The notes under the pieces were generated by a model, which made no database searches, was not told where the DNA came from, and saw nothing but the letters and a program-made list of their open reading frames with translations. Made by a program: the position numbers and the translations under genes. A stretch of 64,000 bases of DNA from Pseudomonas panipatensis (lineage in GTDB: Bacteria > Pseudomonadota > Gammaproteobacteria > Pseudomonadales > Pseudomonadaceae), in assembly GCF_900099785.1 (NCBI RefSeq), contig NZ_FNDS01000009.1, positions 1-64,000 on the forward strand, read 5' to 3'. This document shows positions 8,860 through 18,245 of the stretch, one piece after another; position 1 is the first letter of the stretch, and the number at the start of each line of letters is the position of its first letter.

Positions 8860-11800
8860 AGGCGCTCGCCGCGTTCGCCGGCCTGGCCCTGTGCGGCCTG
8901 CTGCTGGCCCCGGTCGATGCCAGCCGCGCCGACGACGCGGTGCCGCCGAGCAACTACACGCCGATGAGCGGCGAGTCGTTCTTCCTGCTGGCCGACAGCA
9001 GCTTCGCCACCGACGAAGTGGCTCGTGTGCGCCTGGAAGCGCCCGGCCGCGACTACCGGCGCTATCGCATGGAGAGCTACGGTGGGGTGGATATCCGCGT
9101 CTACCGCATCGACCAGCCGCTGGACTTCCTCAAACGCCAGAAGAACCTGCACCGGGTGCTCGCCGAGGGGCAGTTCAAGGGCGAGGGCCTGAGCAACACC
9201 CTGGCCTACCTGTGGGACAACTGGTACCGCAAGTCGCGCCGGGTCATGCAGCGCGCCTTCACCTATGAGTCGCGCAAGCAGGTCACCGAGGTGGTGCCGG
9301 AGCTGAAGATGGGCCAGGCGATCAGCGCGCCCACGCCCTACGAGGCACCGCCGCAGTACGCGCCGATTCCCGGCCTGCCGATGGTCAGCCAGTTCCGCTA
9401 TCCGCTGTGGGACGCCAAGCCCATCGAGCCGCCGAAGGACGTCAAGCTGGCCGGCTCCTCCAGCGAGTTCATCAATGTCTCGCCGGGCAACGTCTACATC
9501 CCGCTGGGCAAGCTGAAGCCGGGCCTGTACCTGGTCGAGGCGCTGGTCGGCAAGTACCGCGCCACCACCGTGGTGTTCGTCTCCAACACGGTGGCGGTGA
9601 GCAAGATCGCCGGCAACGAGTTGCTGGTCTGGTCGGCGCGCAAGCATGAGGGCACCCCGGTGCCGGACACCCAGGTGCTGTGGACCGACGGCCTTGGCGT
9701 GATGAGCAGCGGGCATACTGACGGCGAGGGCCTGCTGCGCCTGCAGCACGCCAGCCCGGAGCGCTCCTTCGTGATCGGCGAGGACAAGGAGGGCGGGGTC
9801 TTCGTCTCGGAGAACTTCTATTACGACAGCGAGATCTACGACACCAAGCTCTACGCCTTCACCGACCGTCCGCTGTACCGACCGGGCGACTGGGTGTCGC
9901 TGAAGGTCGTCGGCCGCGAGTTCAAGAACGCCCGTGACTCCCAGGCGCCGCAGGCGGCGCCGCTGAAGCTCAGCGTGATCGACGCCGCCGGCACCACGCT
10001 GCAGAGCCTCGATCTGCAGCTCGATCCCAAGGGCGGCACTCAGGGCCGCTTCCAGTTGCCGGACAACGCCGTGGCTGGCGGCTATGAGCTGCGCTTCGAC
10101 TACCGCGGGCAGACCTACGGCAGTGCCTTCCGCGTGGCCGAGTACATCAAGCCGCACTTCGAGATTTCCCTCGACCTGGCCAAGCCGGACTTCCGCACCG
10201 GCGAGCCGGTCAAGGGCAACCTGATCCTGCTCTACCCGGATGGCAAGCCGGTGGCCAATGCACGCCTGCAACTGACCCTGCGTGCGCAGCAACTGTCCAT
10301 GGTCGACAACGAGTTGCAGTACCTCGGCCAGTTCCCGGTGGAGCTGTCCAGCGCCGAACTGACCACCGACGCCCAGGGCCGCGCCGCGCTGGAGCTGCCC
10401 GCGGCGGACAAGCCGAGCCGCTACCTGCTGACGGTGTTCGCCAGCGATGGCGCCGCCTACCGGGTCAAGACCAGCAAGGAAATCCTCATCGAGCGCGGCG
10501 CCGCCCGCTACAGCTTGAGCGCGCCGCAGCGCTTCAGCGCGGTGGGCGACAAGGTGCAATTCAGCTACGCCGCCGAGCAGCCCACCGCGCTGAAACCGAA
10601 GAGCTACCGCTGGCTGCGCCTGGAGGACCGCTCCAGCGGCGAGGGCGCGGCGGGCGAGGGGCACTTCGAACTGACCTTCGACAAGCCCGGCACCTACAGC
10701 ATCGAACTGCGCGACGAGCACGGCCAACTGCTCGGCGGCACCGGCCACTCGGTGAGCGGCGAGGGCGTCAAGGCCGTGCCCGGCACCGTCGAGATCGTCC
10801 TCGACAAGGCCGAGTACCAGGCCGGCGACGAAGCCCTGGCGCTGATCACCTTCCCCGAGCCGGTGGACGACGCGCTGCTTTCGCTGGAGCGCGACAAGGT
10901 TGAGGCCACCGCGTTGCTGTCCAAGGGCGGCGACTGGCTCAAGCTGGAGAAACTCAATGCCACGCAGTACCGCGCGCGCATTCCGGTGAAACCTGATTTT
11001 TCGCCGAACCTGACCTTCTCCGTGCTCTACACCCGTGGCGGCGATTACAGTTTCCAGAACGCCGGGATCAAGGTCACGGTGCCGCAGGTGGAGATCGCCA
11101 TCGCCACCGACAAGGAGCGCTACGAGCCGGGCGAGACGGTGACCGTCGAACTCACCACGCGCTACGCCGGCAAGCCGGTGTCGAGCCACCTCACGGTGGG
11201 CGTGGTGGACGAAATGATCTACGCCTTGCAGCCGGAGATCGCCCCCGGCATCGACCAGTTCTTCTACCACCCGCGGCGCAACAACGTGCGCACCAGCGCC
11301 AGCCTGTCCTTCATCAGCTATGACGTGGCCCTGCCGGGCAACGCCAGCGCACCGGGACGGGCCAACCGCAGCGAGCGTGGCGTCAAGGTGCTGGAGCGGC
11401 CGCGCCGCGAAGAAGTCGATACCGCCGCCTGGCAACCGCAGTTGGTCAGCGATGCCAACGGCAAGGCGCGCTTCAGCTTCCGCATGCCCGACTCGCTGAC
11501 CCGCTGGCGTATCACCGCGCGGGCCATGGACGATAACGGCCAGGTCGGCCAGAAGAAGCAGTTCATCCGCTCCGAGAAGCCGCTGTACCTGAAGTGGAGC
11601 GGGCCGACCCGTTTCCGCGCCGGCGACAAGCCGGACCTCGGTCTGTTTGTGTTCAACCAGGGCGAGCAGGCGCTCAAGGCCGACCTGCTGATCCGCTACG
11701 CCGGCCAGGAGCAGAGCCAAGCGCTGGAGCTGGCCAAGGGTGTCAACTATGTGCGCCTGCCGGCGCAGGCCCTGAGCGACGGCGAATGGAGCGCCGAGCT

Positions 11801-13403
11801 GCGCCAGGACGGCCAGTTGCGCGACAGCCTGGGCGTGCGCTTCGCCCTCGCCGCCGATGGCTGGCAGGTGCTGCAGGCGCGCTCGCTGGAACTGGCCGCG
11901 CAGAGCAGCCCGCTGCAACTGCCGGCGGACGCCCGTGACATCCGCCTGCGCCTCGACGACAGCGCCCAGGCGCTGTTCCGTGGCAGCCTCGACGACCTGC
12001 TGGCCTATCCCTACGGCTGCGTCGAGCAGACCGCCAGCCGCCTGCTGCCGCTGAGCGTGGCCTACCCGCTGCTGGCCGGCGGCGAGCCGCGGGTCCGCGA
12101 CCGCCTGCGCCTGATCATGCAGAACAGCCGCCTGCGCCTGGTGCAGATGGCCGGTCCGAACGCCTGGTTCACCTGGTGGGGCGGCGACACTGACAGCGAT
12201 GCCTTCCTCACCGCCTATGCCTACTACGCCGACTGGCATGCCAGCCGCGCCCTGGAGATCGACCTGCCGCCCGAGCACTGGCAGCGCGTGCTCGAGCTCT
12301 ACGCCAAGCTGGCAGGGCAGACGCCGCTGCTGCAGCGCGCGCTGATCCTCGGCTTCGCCCGTGACATGCAACTGCCGGTGCAGACCCTGGTCGGCGGCCT
12401 GCTCGACGACCTGGCCAAGGCCGGCGAGGGCGAGAGCGCCAAGCTGCCGGCCGATGGCGCGGTCAGCCTGGTGATGGCCGAGCCGGACTCCGATCTCGGC
12501 CTGGCCGTGGCGCGCGTCCTCGCCGCCAACCTCGCGCAGCAAGCCAAGGTGCCGCTGCCGGCGGCCTTCGCCAAGCAGCTCGATGGCGCGCGGCTGAAAC
12601 TCAACACCAGCGATCAGCCATTCGCCCAGGCCGTGCAACTGTCCCTGGCCGCGCCGGATGCCGCGCGGGCGCGCGCCCTGCTGGCGCGTCTCGGTCCGCA
12701 GCAATCGACCCTGGAACGCGCCCTGGCGCTGACCTGGTTGCAGCGTGCCCTGGCCCAGGCACCGGCCGAAGCCGCGCTGAAGCCAGGCAAGGACTGGCTG
12801 GAACAACAAGGCCCGAGTGGCGAGCGCTACTGGCAGTGGCAGGGCCAGGGAGTGCCCGCCGAGCTGAACCTGGACAGCGCGCCGGCGCATGCCCTGGCCG
12901 CGTCGCTGAGCTTCCGCAGCGCCGAAGCGCCGGCCAGTCAGTTGCCGCTGACGATCAGCCGCCGTCTGCTGCGCCTGGTGCCGGGCGACAAGGCCTTCGA
13001 GTTCAAGGTCGAAGCGCTGGGCGACAAGCCGATCTCCAGCGATGACCTTTACCTCGACGAAGTGACCCTCAAGAGCGAGGGCAGCACCGCGTTGCGCTAC
13101 GGCATGCTGGAAGTGCCACTGCCGCCGGGCGCCGATGTCGAACGCACCACCTGGGGCATCCAGATCAGCGGCCTGGGCGGCACCGAGGCGACCAGCCTCG
13201 AACGCGCGCGCAACGAACCCGGCGACCTGCACTACGGCATCCCGGTGGACAGCCTCAGCGGTGAACTGCGCTTCCGCCACCTGGTGCGCTTCTCGCAGAA
13301 GGGCGAGTTCGCCCTGCCGCCGGCGCGCTACCTGCGCCTCTACGCGCCGCAGGACCAGGCGCTGGAGCAGACCCCGGCGCTGGCGCGGATCAAGGTCGAG
13401 TAA
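8856..13403 (+). CDS. magD: MagD, bacterial alpha-2-macroglobulin with thioester motif
   Basis: 1515 residues from the ATG at 8856, which overlaps the magC stop (ATGA) and is followed by a signal peptide; an in-frame ATG at 8793 lies within magC and is less likely. The protein has the MG-domain N-terminal half, the A2M-family segment around [11 protein letters not shown] and TRWRITARA, and the thioester motif CVEQ at residues 1055-1058 (nt 12018-12029) in the usual PYGC context. Alpha-2-macroglobulins trap attacking proteases: bait cleavage triggers a conformational change, and the Cys-Gln thioester can cross-link the protease. P. aeruginosa MagD is periplasmic/inner-membrane bound and binds elastase (literature, from memory). 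The cysteine after the signal region is not in a convincing lipobox, so membrane attachment probably depends on partners. Confidence 0.93.
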   Translation: MKALAAFAGLALCGLLLAPVDASRADDAVPPSNYTPMSGESFFLLADSSFATDEVARVRLEAPGRDYRRYRMESYGGVDIRVYRIDQPLDFLKRQKNLHRVLAEGQFKGEGLSNTLAYLWDNWYRKSRRVMQRAFTYESRKQVTEVVPELKMGQAISAPTPYEAPPQYAPIPGLPMVSQFRYPLWDAKPIEPPKDVKLAGSSSEFINVSPGNVYIPLGKLKPGLYLVEALVGKYRATTVVFVSNTVAVSKIAGNELLVWSARKHEGTPVPDTQVLWTDGLGVMSSGHTDGEGLLRLQHASPERSFVIGEDKEGGVFVSENFYYDSEIYDTKLYAFTDRPLYRPGDWVSLKVVGREFKNARDSQAPQAAPLKLSVIDAAGTTLQSLDLQLDPKGGTQGRFQLPDNAVAGGYELRFDYRGQTYGSAFRVAEYIKPHFEISLDLAKPDFRTGEPVKGNLILLYPDGKPVANARLQLTLRAQQLSMVDNELQYLGQFPVELSSAELTTDAQGRAALELPAADKPSRYLLTVFASDGAAYRVKTSKEILIERGAARYSLSAPQRFSAVGDKVQFSYAAEQPTALKPKSYRWLRLEDRSSGEGAAGEGHFELTFDKPGTYSIELRDEHGQLLGGTGHSVSGEGVKAVPGTVEIVLDKAEYQAGDEALALITFPEPVDDALLSLERDKVEATALLSKGGDWLKLEKLNATQYRARIPVKPDFSPNLTFSVLYTRGGDYSFQNAGIKVTVPQVEIAIATDKERYEPGETVTVELTTRYAGKPVSSHLTVGVVDEMIYALQPEIAPGIDQFFYHPRRNNVRTSASLSFISYDVALPGNASAPGRANRSERGVKVLERPRREEVDTAAWQPQLVSDANGKARFSFRMPDSLTRWRITARAMDDNGQVGQKKQFIRSEKPLYLKWSGPTRFRAGDKPDLGLFVFNQGEQALKADLLIRYAGQEQSQALELAKGVNYVRLPAQALSDGEWSAELRQDGQLRDSLGVRFALAADGWQVLQARSLELAAQSSPLQLPADARDIRLRLDDSAQALFRGSLDDLLAYPYGCVEQTASRLLPLSVAYPLLAGGEPRVRDRLRLIMQNSRLRLVQMAGPNAWFTWWGGDTDSDAFLTAYAYYADWHASRALEIDLPPEHWQRVLELYAKLAGQTPLLQRALILGFARDMQLPVQTLVGGLLDDLAKAGEGESAKLPADGAVSLVMAEPDSDLGLAVARVLAANLAQQAKVPLPAAFAKQLDGARLKLNTSDQPFAQAVQLSLAAPDAARARALLARLGPQQSTLERALALTWLQRALAQAPAEAALKPGKDWLEQQGPSGERYWQWQGQGVPAELNLDSAPAHALAASLSFRSAEAPASQLPLTISRRLLRLVPGDKAFEFKVEALGDKPISSDDLYLDEVTLKSEGSTALRYGMLEVPLPPGADVERTTWGIQISGLGGTEATSLERARNEPGDLHYGIPVDSLSGELRFRHLVRFSQKGEFALPPARYLRLYAPQDQALEQTPALARIKVE

Positions 13404-15046
13404 TGCGTCCGCGCCTGGCCTGGCTGCTGCTCCTGCTGCCGCTTTGCGCGGCAGCGGCGCCCGCGCCGGTGCAACTGGCCTGGCGCACGCCCCAGGGCGA
13501 TCAGTTGCTGCGCCTGGATCGCCAACAGGTGCTGGAGCGCCAGCCCCTGCCGGCGGCGTTGCGCACGCCGCTGGGCAGCCTGTGGAAGCTGTTCGTCTTC
13601 GCCTGGCTGGTGGATAGCGGTCAGCGCGAGGCGGACTACTCCTGCACGGGCGAATCGCGCGAAGAGGTCTATTGCTGCACGGCCGGGCAGAGCATCGGTC
13701 GCGAGCAGGCGCTGGTGAAGTCCTGCGGCCTGTATTACCAGCCGGCGCGGCTCGGCCTGGACGCGGCGACCTGGCGGCGCTACTGGTCGGCGCACCAGGC
13801 CCCGGAGTGGCTGCTCGATCTCGACCGCGTGCAGCCGCAGACCGAGGTGCCGGTGGCCGAGCTGCTCGACCTGCTGGCGCGTCTGCCGGCCCAGGCCGAA
13901 GCACGCCGGGTGCTCTTGAATGTGGCGTTGAACGCCGATGACGGCCATGCCGTGGCCAGTCTCGGCGGCCGCCTGCGGGTGAAGACCTGGAGCTGGCTCG
14001 ACGAACGCGATGCGCAAGCGCGCCGTGGCGGCTTCGCCGGCTGGCTGGTGGACGGCACGCCGCTGTGGATGAGCGGTCCGGGCACCAGCAAGACGCTGCT
14101 GGCGCAGTACGCCGAGGTGCTCGGTGGGCTGCTGCCGACGCCCTGGCCGGCGGAACCGGGGCGTTGCGTCGAAGTCGGCCTGTTCAGCCGCTACCCGCTG
14201 CGCCAGGTGCTCGGCGCCCAGGGCCGTCCGGCAACGCCCGGCGTCCTCAACGGGCGTTACCAGGTGACCTTCGACAACGGCAACCAGTTGGCTATCGACA
14301 GCAGCGGCGAGCTGTTCCTCCAGCGCAGCGATGGCCAGCCGCAACTGGTGGCGCGCCTGGACCGCGAGGAGTACGTCGCCCGCGTGCTGCAGCGCGAAGC
14401 CACGGCGGAGCCGGCGGAAGCGGCCAAGGCCCTGGCGGTGACCATCCGCACCTACCTGCTGCAGAACGCCGCGCCGCGCGGCGAATGCCTGAGCATCGAC
14501 GACAGCAGCCAGCGCCAGCGCGTCGCCCCGCGCCCGGCGGTGGCGGAAATGCGCGCGGTGGCGGCCTTCACCGACGGCCTGGTGCTGGCCGGTAGCACGG
14601 TCACCTATCACAACGATCAGCCCGGCCCGGCGCGCCTGTCCTGGCAGGACGCCCAGGCCCAGGCGGCGAGCGGCCTGCGCTTCGACGCCATACTCGCACG
14701 GGCCTTCCCACGCGCCAGCCTGAGTGCCTGGAGCAACCCGGTGGCGGCCTGCCAGCCCCTGCCGGCCGCGGAAGACTGGCTGCGCAAGCAACGCCGCGAG
14801 TGGCGCGCGCGCCTGGATGACGAGCCCGGCTACGAGGAACTGTCCAGCTTCGCCGTGTGCCAGCTGTCGTCCGGGCGCCCCTACGTCGACCGCGAGCGCC
14901 AGCGCATCTATGTGCGTGGCCTGTACAGCATGCAGGACCGCCTGGACCTGACCCACGAATACCTGCACCTGGCCTTCCAGGCGCACCCCAACGGCCAGGA
15001 CGAGGGCTTCGTCGAAAGCCTCGCCCGCCGTCTGTTACTGGAATGA
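13403..15046 (+). CDS. magE: MagE, DUF2300 (YfaQ-like) secreted protein with PBP-like, SpoIID-like and HExxH segments
   Basis: 547 residues, starting on the last base of the magD stop codon (TAATG). It has a signal peptide (LLLLLPLCAAAA). Residues 55-225 show a penicillin-recognising-enzyme pattern: S59-L-W-K62, a KSC at 106-108 and K194-T-W followed by GGFAGWLVDG, reminiscent of the SxxK, SxN and KTG motifs and the GW strand of class D beta-lactamases and transpeptidases. Residues about 285-400 resemble a SpoIID/amidase-enhancer domain (REEYVARVLQ, AAKALAVTIRTYLL). The C-terminus has H518-E-Y-L-H522 with an acidic DEGFVE 12 residues on, a zinc-peptidase signature. Family membership (DUF2300) is from operon context; the three sub-domain readings are pattern recognition and need structure comparison. 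Confidence 0.82.
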   Translation: MRPRLAWLLLLLPLCAAAAPAPVQLAWRTPQGDQLLRLDRQQVLERQPLPAALRTPLGSLWKLFVFAWLVDSGQREADYSCTGESREEVYCCTAGQSIGREQALVKSCGLYYQPARLGLDAATWRRYWSAHQAPEWLLDLDRVQPQTEVPVAELLDLLARLPAQAEARRVLLNVALNADDGHAVASLGGRLRVKTWSWLDERDAQARRGGFAGWLVDGTPLWMSGPGTSKTLLAQYAEVLGGLLPTPWPAEPGRCVEVGLFSRYPLRQVLGAQGRPATPGVLNGRYQVTFDNGNQLAIDSSGELFLQRSDGQPQLVARLDREEYVARVLQREATAEPAEAAKALAVTIRTYLLQNAAPRGECLSIDDSSQRQRVAPRPAVAEMRAVAAFTDGLVLAGSTVTYHNDQPGPARLSWQDAQAQAASGLRFDAILARAFPRASLSAWSNPVAACQPLPAAEDWLRKQRREWRARLDDEPGYEELSSFAVCQLSSGRPYVDRERQRIYVRGLYSMQDRLDLTHEYLHLAFQAHPNGQDEGFVESLARRLLLE

Positions 15047-15864
15047 CCGCCATGAACCTTCGCCCGCTCGTATTCCTTACCCTTCTCGCCGGCCTGCCGC
15101 CCTGCGCGGCCGTCGCGGCCGAGTCGTCGATCCGGCTGGACACGCCGCTCGCCGGCTGGCGCAGCGGCAACGGCGAGGGCGCCAACTTCCGGCAGACGGT
15201 GAACTACCCGGCGGCCTCGGTGAACACCCCGGCGGACCAGTCCAGCACCGCGCGTATCAAAGGCGAGATCAAGGCGCTGCCCAAGGGCTCGGCGGAGCCG
15301 GCGACGCTGGTGGTGAACGGCGTGGCGATGCCGCTGAAGATCGACGACAACGGCGGCTTCGACCGTCCCTATGCCTTTCCGGCCGGCAGCAACAGCCTGG
15401 AAGTGATCAGCCCGGACGGCCAGCAGCGCAAGCGCGTGCAGTTCTACCACGGCGGAGGCGGCGGCGAAGTGCCGGCCAAGTTGCGCGTACTGCTGTCCTG
15501 GGACAGCGACCACACCGACCTCGACCTGCACCTGGTGACCCCCGATGGCGGCCACGTCTGGTACGGCAACCGCTCGCTGCCCAACGGCGCCACCCAGGAC
15601 GTCGACGTGACCACCGGCTATGGCCCGGAAATCATCGCCACGCCGACCCCGCTCAGGGGGCAATACCTGGTCTATGTGAACTACTACGGTGGCGGCTACG
15701 GCTACAGCGAGGACGGCGAATCCGAGGCCGCGCAGCCGTTGACCACGGCGCGGGTGACCATCATCACCGAGGAAGGCACGCCGAACGAGAAGCAGGAGAG
15801 CTTCCTGGTGCCGATGCGCCAGCCGGGCGAGCTGACGCTGGTGAAGCGGTTCAGTTATCCCTGA
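15043..15864 (+). CDS. magF: MagF, periplasmic DUF2135 (YfaP-like) protein
   Basis: 273 residues from the ATG at 15043 (ATGA overlap with magE); an ATG at 15052 would shorten it by three. A signal peptide (FLTLLAGLPPCAAVAA) is followed by a DUF2135 domain with DLDLHLVTPDG and YLVYVNYYGG. It is a clear paralogue of MagA, so the operon is bracketed by two copies of one fold. It was reported as part of the MagA-B-D-F complex in P. aeruginosa. It is the last gene; no T-rich terminator follows directly, only the inverted repeat at 15896. Confidence 0.85.
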   Translation: MTAMNLRPLVFLTLLAGLPPCAAVAAESSIRLDTPLAGWRSGNGEGANFRQTVNYPAASVNTPADQSSTARIKGEIKALPKGSAEPATLVVNGVAMPLKIDDNGGFDRPYAFPAGSNSLEVISPDGQQRKRVQFYHGGGGGEVPAKLRVLLSWDSDHTDLDLHLVTPDGGHVWYGNRSLPNGATQDVDVTTGYGPEIIATPTPLRGQYLVYVNYYGGGYGYSEDGESEAAQPLTTARVTIITEEGTPNEKQESFLVPMRQPGELTLVKRFSYP

Positions 15865-15895
15865 GGGGGAGCGCTTTTTCGCTGGATGAGAGGAC

Positions 15896-15933
15896 GAGCG
15901 CAGCGATTCCCATCGAGGGCTATCGCTGCGCTC
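15896..15933. repeat. 12-bp perfect inverted repeat, REP-like
   Basis: GAGCGCAGCGAT at 15896-15907 and its exact complement ATCGCTGCGCTC at 15922-15933 flank a 14-nt spacer in the gap between convergent magF and the decarboxylase gene. There is no T run. The words GCTGCGCTCAACGCCATCC recall the extragenic palindromes common in Pseudomonas genomes. No second copy was recognised in this window. Confidence 0.5.
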
Positions 15934-15956
15934 AACGCCATCCTAGGGCGGAGGGC

Positions 15957-16343
15957 TCAGGCCTGCAGGTCGGCCTGCCAGGCGTCGATCACTTCCTGCG
16001 CCGCGCGGAAGGCGTCGATGGCCGCCGGCACCCCGGCGTAGACCGCGCAGTGCAGCAGCGCTTCGCGGATTTCTTCCACCGTGCAGCCGTTGTTCAGCGC
16101 GCCACGCACATGACCTTTCAGCTCCTGCGGGCACTTCAGCGCGGTAAGCGCGGCCAGGGTGATCAGGCTGCGGGTCTTGCGCGGCAGGCCGTCGCGGGTC
16201 CAGACGCCGCCCCAGGCATGCTGGTTGACGAAGTCCTGCAGCGGCTGGGTGAAGTCGCTGGCGTTGTTCAGTGCACGGTCGACGAAGGCGTCGCCCATCA
16301 CTTCGCGGCGGACCTGTTCACCGGATTTGCTTGCTTCGCTCAT
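15957..16343 (-). CDS. Carboxymuconolactone decarboxylase family protein (PcaC-like)
   Basis: 128 residues; the ATG at 16343 is preceded by AAGGAA. The sequence carries the family pattern: LPRKTRSLITLAAL, then GHVRGALNNGCTVEEIREALLH, with the single Cys near the conserved His. True PcaC decarboxylates 4-carboxymuconolactone in the protocatechuate pathway, but no pca genes are nearby, and many members are AhpD-like enzymes or of unknown role, so the substrate is open. The next gene on the same strand, the RlpA-like one, lies 14 bases upstream, so the two may share a transcript. Confidence 0.85.
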   Translation of the reverse strand: MSEASKSGEQVRREVMGDAFVDRALNNASDFTQPLQDFVNQHAWGGVWTRDGLPRKTRSLITLAALTALKCPQELKGHVRGALNNGCTVEEIREALLHCAVYAGVPAAIDAFRAAQEVIDAWQADLQA

Positions 16344-16357
16344 GGGGTTTCCTTGTG

Positions 16358-16735
16358 TCAGTCGAGTTGTTGAACGCGCACCGGCGCCGTCCCGCTGCGG
16401 GTCAGGCCGATGGCCTCGGCGGCCTTGCGCGACAGGTCGATGATGCGCCCACGGGTGTACGGGCCGCGGTCGTTGATGCGCACCACCACGCTGCGATCGT
16501 TGTTCAGGTTGGTCACCCGCGCATGGCTGCCCAGCGGCAGGTCGCGGTGTGCCGCGGTCAGCAGGTTGGGGCTGTAGCGCTCGCCGCTGGCGGTGCGCTT
16601 GCCGGCGTGGCGGTTGCCGTAGAAGGACGCTTCGCCGGTTTCGTCGTAATTGCCGCCGCCATGTCCGGCGCAGCCGGCGAGGATCAGTGGCAGGGCGACG
16701 AGAATGGCCAGGCGTGGCAGAGGAACGAGCAGCAT
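16358..16735 (-). CDS. Short RlpA-like lipoprotein (double-psi beta-barrel)
   Basis: 125 residues. The signal peptide ends in the lipobox LAGC (Cys22), so it should be lipidated. The remaining ~100 residues form the RlpA-type DPBB domain: GEASFYGNRHAGKRTASGE, TAAHRDLPLGS and INDRGPYTRGR, with the His and Asp of the lytic transglycosylase active site present. Unlike full RlpA, which acts at septa on denuded glycan through a SPOR domain, this protein stops after the catalytic domain, so septal targeting is not expected. P. aeruginosa has separate full-length RlpA elsewhere. Confidence 0.85.
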   Translation of the reverse strand: MLLVPLPRLAILVALPLILAGCAGHGGGNYDETGEASFYGNRHAGKRTASGERYSPNLLTAAHRDLPLGSHARVTNLNNDRSVVVRINDRGPYTRGRIIDLSRKAAEAIGLTRSGTAPVRVQQLD

Positions 16736-16752
16736 GCTGAATACCTGTGGAC

Positions 16753-16780
16753 AAAAAGACGCCGGGCAAGCCCGGCGTCT
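16753..16780 (-). terminator. Intrinsic terminator of gatCAB
   Basis: On the minus strand, AGACGCCGGG (71-80 side) pairs with CCCGGCGTCT and is followed by a T run (16753-16757). It is 9 bases beyond the gatB stop and separates the gat operon from the rlpA-like gene. Confidence 0.85.
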
Positions 16781-16788
16781 GGTCTGAC

Positions 16789-18234
16789 TCAGCCTTCGAG
16801 CTTCTTCTTCAGCAATTCGTTCACTTGGCCGGGGTTGGCCTTGCCCTTGGAAGCCTTCATCGCCTGGCCGACGAAGAAGCCGAACATCTTGCCGCGCTTG
16901 GCCTCGTCGGCGGCGCGGTACTGTTCGACCTGCTCGGCGTTGGCCGCCAGCACCTCGTCGAGCATCGACTCGATGGCGCCGCTGTCGGTGACCTGCTTCA
17001 GGCCCTTGGCTTCGATCACCTGGTCGGCCGAGCCTTCGCCGGCGGCCATGGCCTCGAAGACCATCTTGGCGATCTTGCCGGAGATGGTGTTGTCCTTGAT
17101 GCGCAGGATCATGCCGCCCAGTTGCTCGGCGGATACCGGCGACTGTTCGATCTCCAGGCCGTCCTTGTTGAGCAGGCTGGACAGTTCGCCCATCACCCAG
17201 TTGGCCGCCAGCTTGGCGTCGCCGCAGATGGCCTGGACCTGTTCGAAGTAGCCGGCCATCTCGCGGCTGGCGGAGAGCACGCTGGCGTCGTAGCTGGACA
17301 GCCCGTACTGGCTCTGGAAGCGCTCGCGCTTCTGGTCCGGCAGTTCCGGCAGGTCGGCGCGCAGCGTTTCCAGGAAGCTGCGCTCGATCACCACCGGCAG
17401 CAGGTCGGGGCAGGGGAAGTAGCGGTAGTCGTTGGCTTCTTCCTTGCTGCGCATGGAGCGCGTCTCGTCCTTGTTCGGGTCGTACAGGCGGGTTTCCTGG
17501 ACCACCTTGCCGCCGTCCTCGATCAGGTCGATCTGCCGCTGCACTTCGTGGTTGATGGCCTTTTCGATGAAACGGAAGGAGTTGACGTTCTTGATCTCGG
17601 CGCGGGTGCCGAACTCGGCCTGTCCCTTGGGCCGTACCGAGACGTTGCAGTCGCAGCGCAGCGAGCCTTCGGCCATGTTGCCGTCGCAGATGCCCAGGTA
17701 GCGCACCAGGGCGTGGATCGCCTTGACGTAGGCCACGGCTTCCTTGGCGCTGCGGATGTCCGGCTCGGAGACGATCTCCAGCAGCGGCGTGCCGGCGCGG
17801 TTCAGGTCGATGCCGCTCATGCCGTGGAAGTCTTCGTGCAGGCTCTTGCCGGCGTCCTCTTCCAGGTGTGCGCGGGTGATCCCGACGCGCTTGACGGTGC
17901 CGTCTTCCAGGGTGATGTCCAGGTGGCCCTTGCCGACGATGGGATGGTCCATCTGGCTGGTCTGGTAGCCCTTGGGCAGGTCCGGGTAGAAGTAGTTCTT
18001 CCGGGCGAAGACGTTACGCTCGGCGATTTCGGCGTTGATCGCCAGGCCGAACTGGCAGGCCATGCGCACCGCCTCGGCGTTGAGCACCGGCAGGGTGCCG
18101 GGCATCGCCAGGTCGATCAGGCTGGCCTGGGTGTTGGGCTCGGCGCCGAAGGTGGTGGCGCTGCCGGAGAAGATTTTCGAGCGGGTGGAGAGCTGCGCGT
18201 GGATTTCCAGCCCGATCACGGTTTCCCATTGCAT
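16789..18234 (-). CDS. gatB: Aspartyl/glutamyl-tRNA(Asn/Gln) amidotransferase subunit B
   Basis: 481 residues, the normal GatB length. It starts [20 protein letters not shown] and contains [14 protein letters not shown], both hallmarks of the kinase-like core that phosphorylates the misacylated Asp/Glu on tRNA, plus a C-terminal YqeY-like tail ([13 protein letters not shown]). GatB, with GatA and GatC, converts Asp-tRNA(Asn) or Glu-tRNA(Gln) to the correct amide form; pseudomonads depend on it for Asn-tRNA because they lack AsnRS (family knowledge). It is the last gene of gatCAB, 11 bases after gatA, followed by a terminator. Confidence 0.97.
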   Translation of the reverse strand: MQWETVIGLEIHAQLSTRSKIFSGSATTFGAEPNTQASLIDLAMPGTLPVLNAEAVRMACQFGLAINAEIAERNVFARKNYFYPDLPKGYQTSQMDHPIVGKGHLDITLEDGTVKRVGITRAHLEEDAGKSLHEDFHGMSGIDLNRAGTPLLEIVSEPDIRSAKEAVAYVKAIHALVRYLGICDGNMAEGSLRCDCNVSVRPKGQAEFGTRAEIKNVNSFRFIEKAINHEVQRQIDLIEDGGKVVQETRLYDPNKDETRSMRSKEEANDYRYFPCPDLLPVVIERSFLETLRADLPELPDQKRERFQSQYGLSSYDASVLSASREMAGYFEQVQAICGDAKLAANWVMGELSSLLNKDGLEIEQSPVSAEQLGGMILRIKDNTISGKIAKMVFEAMAAGEGSADQVIEAKGLKQVTDSGAIESMLDEVLAANAEQVEQYRAADEAKRGKMFGFFVGQAMKASKGKANPGQVNELLKKKLEG

Positions 18235-18245
18235 GTGTGTCGTCC

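Noticed and set aside
8832-13904. 1690-codon open frame on the minus strand opposite magD
   Set aside because: Composition artefact of GC-rich codon bias on the other strand; the sequence is compositionally odd (QAGRQ, AQAVA strings), has no domain, and the plus strand encodes an obvious alpha-2-macroglobulin.
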